A stretch of DNA of 64,000 nucleotides from Oscillospiraceae bacterium. GTDB lineage: Bacteria; Bacillota; Clostridia; Oscillospirales; Ruminococcaceae. Of the stretch, positions 62,359 to 64,000 are shown piece after piece. A program made the translations under genes and the position numbers. Positions within the stretch are counted from its first letter, which is position 1. Each line of letters opens with the position of its first letter. The notes under the pieces are model-generated. The model had not been told where the DNA came from, made no database searches, and was given only the letters and a program-made list of their open reading frames with translations. The stretch covers positions 1 to 64,000 of the forward strand of contig JAAVYW010000025.1 in the NCBI GenBank assembly GCA_022791315.1, given 5' to 3'.

Positions 62359-63186
62359 CTATTTGCCTACACGCTGGTACAGATAGAACTGGCCCTGCTT
62401 GCCCACCCGCTCCACCGCGCCCACGGCGTACAGCACATTGAGGGCAGTCTGGCTAATGGGGCGGGGGATATGGGCTGCGGCGGCATAGTCCTTGGAGGTA
62501 AAGGAGGGGGGCAGGGAGGCGGGAACCAGCTGGGCGTAGTCGGCGGGGGAATCCAGGCGTACCTCCTGCACAAGGGCCAGCGGGACGCGCTCGCCCTTGG
62601 TGGAGCCCTTCTTTTTATCCCTGCCCCGGCCGTCCAAGAAGCGGTATTCCTCCAAATCCAGCAGCACAAGGCGGATGTGCAGGCCGGGGTGGGGGAGCAA
62701 GGGCTTAAGGCCGTAGAGCTCGGGAAAGGCGTGGTAGGGGGTGCCAATCTTGGGGCTTTTGCGGCGTGGGCCTATCTCGCCGGTGGCAGGGTCAATCCAG
62801 CAGAGCCACTTGTGGCGGGGGATGGGGTAAACCACAGTGACCGGGGCGCGGGCCAGGAATTTCTCCAGCTTTTTCCGCAGGCGGCCAAGGCCCCTGGTCT
62901 GGATTTCGATAATGCCCTGCTCCCCCACAATGTCCGCCACATAGCCCTCTAAGGGCACCTCCCGGAGGGCGCCGGGGGCGGAGTAATGCTGCTTGAGCAC
63001 AGCGTGGAGCTGCTTTTCCCCCAGGGTGCCGATGCCGCCGGGGGATTCTCCCTCACCGGGGGAGAGGAGGGGAGAAAGGGAAAAAACGGCGGGCTCATCC
63101 GGGGCCCGCCGTTTTGCCTTTGGGGAGATTGCCTCTTGGGCGTCGGCTTCCCGCAGCCGGGCCAGGAGGGTTTCCAGCTCTTCCAT
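62359..63186 (-). CDS. Putative PD-(D/E)XK nuclease-like protein with C-terminal winged helix
   Basis: 275 aa. Residues 50-100 carry E57 (GEKQLHAVLK), D85 (GYVADIV) and E94-x-Q96 (IIEIQT), a PD-(D/E)XK-like pattern with Gln in place of Lys. The middle contains VTVVYPIPRHKWLCWIDPATGE. The C-terminal 60 residues (FTSKDYAAAAHIPRPISQTALNVLYAVGAVERV) look like a winged helix-turn-helix. The first 50 residues are low-complexity. I do not recognise a named family; nuclease activity is a hypothesis. It is 11 bp after the DUF1266 lipoprotein gene. Confidence 0.6.
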   Translation of the reverse strand: MEELETLLARLREADAQEAISPKAKRRAPDEPAVFSLSPLLSPGEGESPGGIGTLGEKQLHAVLKQHYSAPGALREVPLEGYVADIVGEQGIIEIQTRGLGRLRKKLEKFLARAPVTVVYPIPRHKWLCWIDPATGEIGPRRKSPKIGTPYHAFPELYGLKPLLPHPGLHIRLVLLDLEEYRFLDGRGRDKKKGSTKGERVPLALVQEVRLDSPADYAQLVPASLPPSFTSKDYAAAAHIPRPISQTALNVLYAVGAVERVGKQGQFYLYQRVGK

Positions 63187-63197
63187 GGTGGTGGAGA

Positions 63198-63947
63198 TTA
63201 TTCCCAGGTCTTTTCCAGCGTGGTGTTCCAGGCCAGGGAATAGGGGGAATTTTCGCCGTCGCGCAGGGTCTCATACACCTGGCGGCGGGCGGCGGTGGCG
63301 GAGTTGGGGTCTTCCGGGTCGTCCTCGCTCCAGTAGTTATAGCCTTTCAGGTAGCTCTCGGCCAGTTCGTCCCAGGAGGTGTAGAGGCTTTGGAGCTCCT
63401 TGGCGATTTCCAGGGATTTGTCCATGGCCTCGCTCTCGGTGTAGTAGCCGGCCAGGTAGTACCAGCTCAAAAGCTGAAGGGCCCGGCAATAGTCCCAGGC
63501 GTCGATGGCGTGCTCACCGCCCTGGCGGTAGGTTTCCATGGCGGCCACGTAGCAGGCGGCCTCGTCGTCGGTGAAGCCCATCTCTACAAAGACCTCTTTT
63601 GCGTCGCTGTCGGTGAGCTCAAAGAAGCCCAGCTCTTCCAGGGAAGCCATGTCGTCCTGGAAGGTGATGCGGTGGCCGTCGGTGAGAATCCAGTCCAGGG
63701 TCTCGTCGGCAGTGGCCCGGTCGGTGACACCCCAGGAATCCTCCAAAACAGCCTGTACCAGTACCTCGTTCACCGAGTTCTTCTTGTAGCCGCCGATTTC
63801 GTTGACATCGGCCTCATTGGCGGTGGTGAGAATGGCATAGGTGGCGTTGAACCACTTCACCGTGTCAGAGGGGGCGGACTTGCTGCACCCGGCCAGGGCT
63901 GTCATGAACAGCGCGCAGGCCAGCAGCCCGCAGAGAATCTTTTTCAT
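63198..63947 (-). CDS. DUF1266-type lipoprotein
   Basis: 249 aa. The signal peptide MKKILCGLLACALFMTALAGC has the lipobox LAGC (Cys21). The mature part has the DUF1266 pattern: DSWGVTDRATADETLDWILTDGHR, then an acidic helix and WDYCRALQLLSWYYLAGYYTESEAMD. Its function is unknown. It is the first gene of a two-gene group with the nuclease-like gene. The upstream sequence to the window end (63948-64000) shows a short GC-rich stem near 63977-63994 and no promoter I can assign. Confidence 0.8.
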   Translation of the reverse strand: MKKILCGLLACALFMTALAGCSKSAPSDTVKWFNATYAILTTANEADVNEIGGYKKNSVNEVLVQAVLEDSWGVTDRATADETLDWILTDGHRITFQDDMASLEELGFFELTDSDAKEVFVEMGFTDDEAACYVAAMETYRQGGEHAIDAWDYCRALQLLSWYYLAGYYTESEAMDKSLEIAKELQSLYTSWDELAESYLKGYNYWSEDDPEDPNSATAARRQVYETLRDGENSPYSLAWNTTLEKTWE

Positions 63948-64000
63948 ATTGCTCTTCCATCCTTTCCTTTTTCGCCCGGAAGTGTGCCGGGCAGCCTGTG

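Overview
The window is the replication-origin region of a high-GC, spore-forming Firmicute of class Clostridia, most likely a gut member of the Oscillospiraceae/Oscillospirales. The reasons are the gene order rpmH-rnpA-yidD-yidC-jag-mnmE-mnmG-rsmG on one side of dnaA and dnaN-yaaA-recF-remB-gyrB-gyrA on the other, the spoVAC-D-E operon, RicT, DarA, a meso-diaminopimelate dehydrogenase, Gram-positive spacing of promoters and Shine-Dalgarno sites, and genes for plant-polysaccharide use. The genus is inferred, not shown.

Layout. 0.1-9 kb (minus strand, left replichore): a CbiK-like chelatase, tRNA/rRNA modification genes, membrane insertion genes, RNase P protein and L34. 9-11.2 kb: rpmH and dnaA promoters, dnaA, and oriC between dnaA and dnaN with an array of TTTTTCACA-type DnaA boxes, a GC cluster and a DnaA-trio (CTA x5). 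The top strand changes from C-rich to G-rich here. 11.2-25.3 kb: the conserved dnaN-gyrA cluster, interrupted twice by accessory genes: an ABC-2 exporter with an XRE/PNPOx regulator between recF and remB, and small membrane proteins plus an AT-rich methyltransferase between gyrB and gyrA. 25.7-32.5 kb: an XRE regulator with a glycine-pentad tail and a small membrane partner, citrate synthase, an LCP-like protein, a FemAB transferase, the c-di-AMP receptor DarA and HolB. 32.9-40.6 kb: GH43, RicT, a ferredoxin, spoVAC-D-E, ddh, an AI-2E family permease and a methyltransferase.

40.8-47.6 kb looks like an arabinoxylan/feruloyl-ester utilisation region: GH51 arabinofuranosidase, MarR regulator, a tandem-duplicated CE1-type esterase and an orphan sugar-binding lipoprotein; the GH43 at 33 kb may belong with it. 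47.9-49 kb is AzlCD. 49.5-52.5 kb is a yhbD-bactofilin-bactofilin operon whose second bactofilin carries seven 34-residue repeats. 52.6-64 kb holds a SLOG protein, serC-serA, a degenerate nucleotidyltransferase-like protein, a heterodimeric ABC exporter, an ECF sigma/anti-sigma pair, a PD-(D/E)XK-like protein with a winged helix, and a DUF1266 lipoprotein.

The most unusual signal is non-coding. Two families of dispersed modular elements of about 150-330 bp, made of runs of short hairpins, recur only between genes. Family 1 (seven full or partial copies) ends in CTATCGCGCCGTAGG-type sequence, and in one copy both ends form an 18-bp perfect terminal inverted repeat. Family 2 (three copies) has a conserved AGAAAATTTTTCGACG core. 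No rRNA, tRNA, CRISPR array or transposase gene was found.
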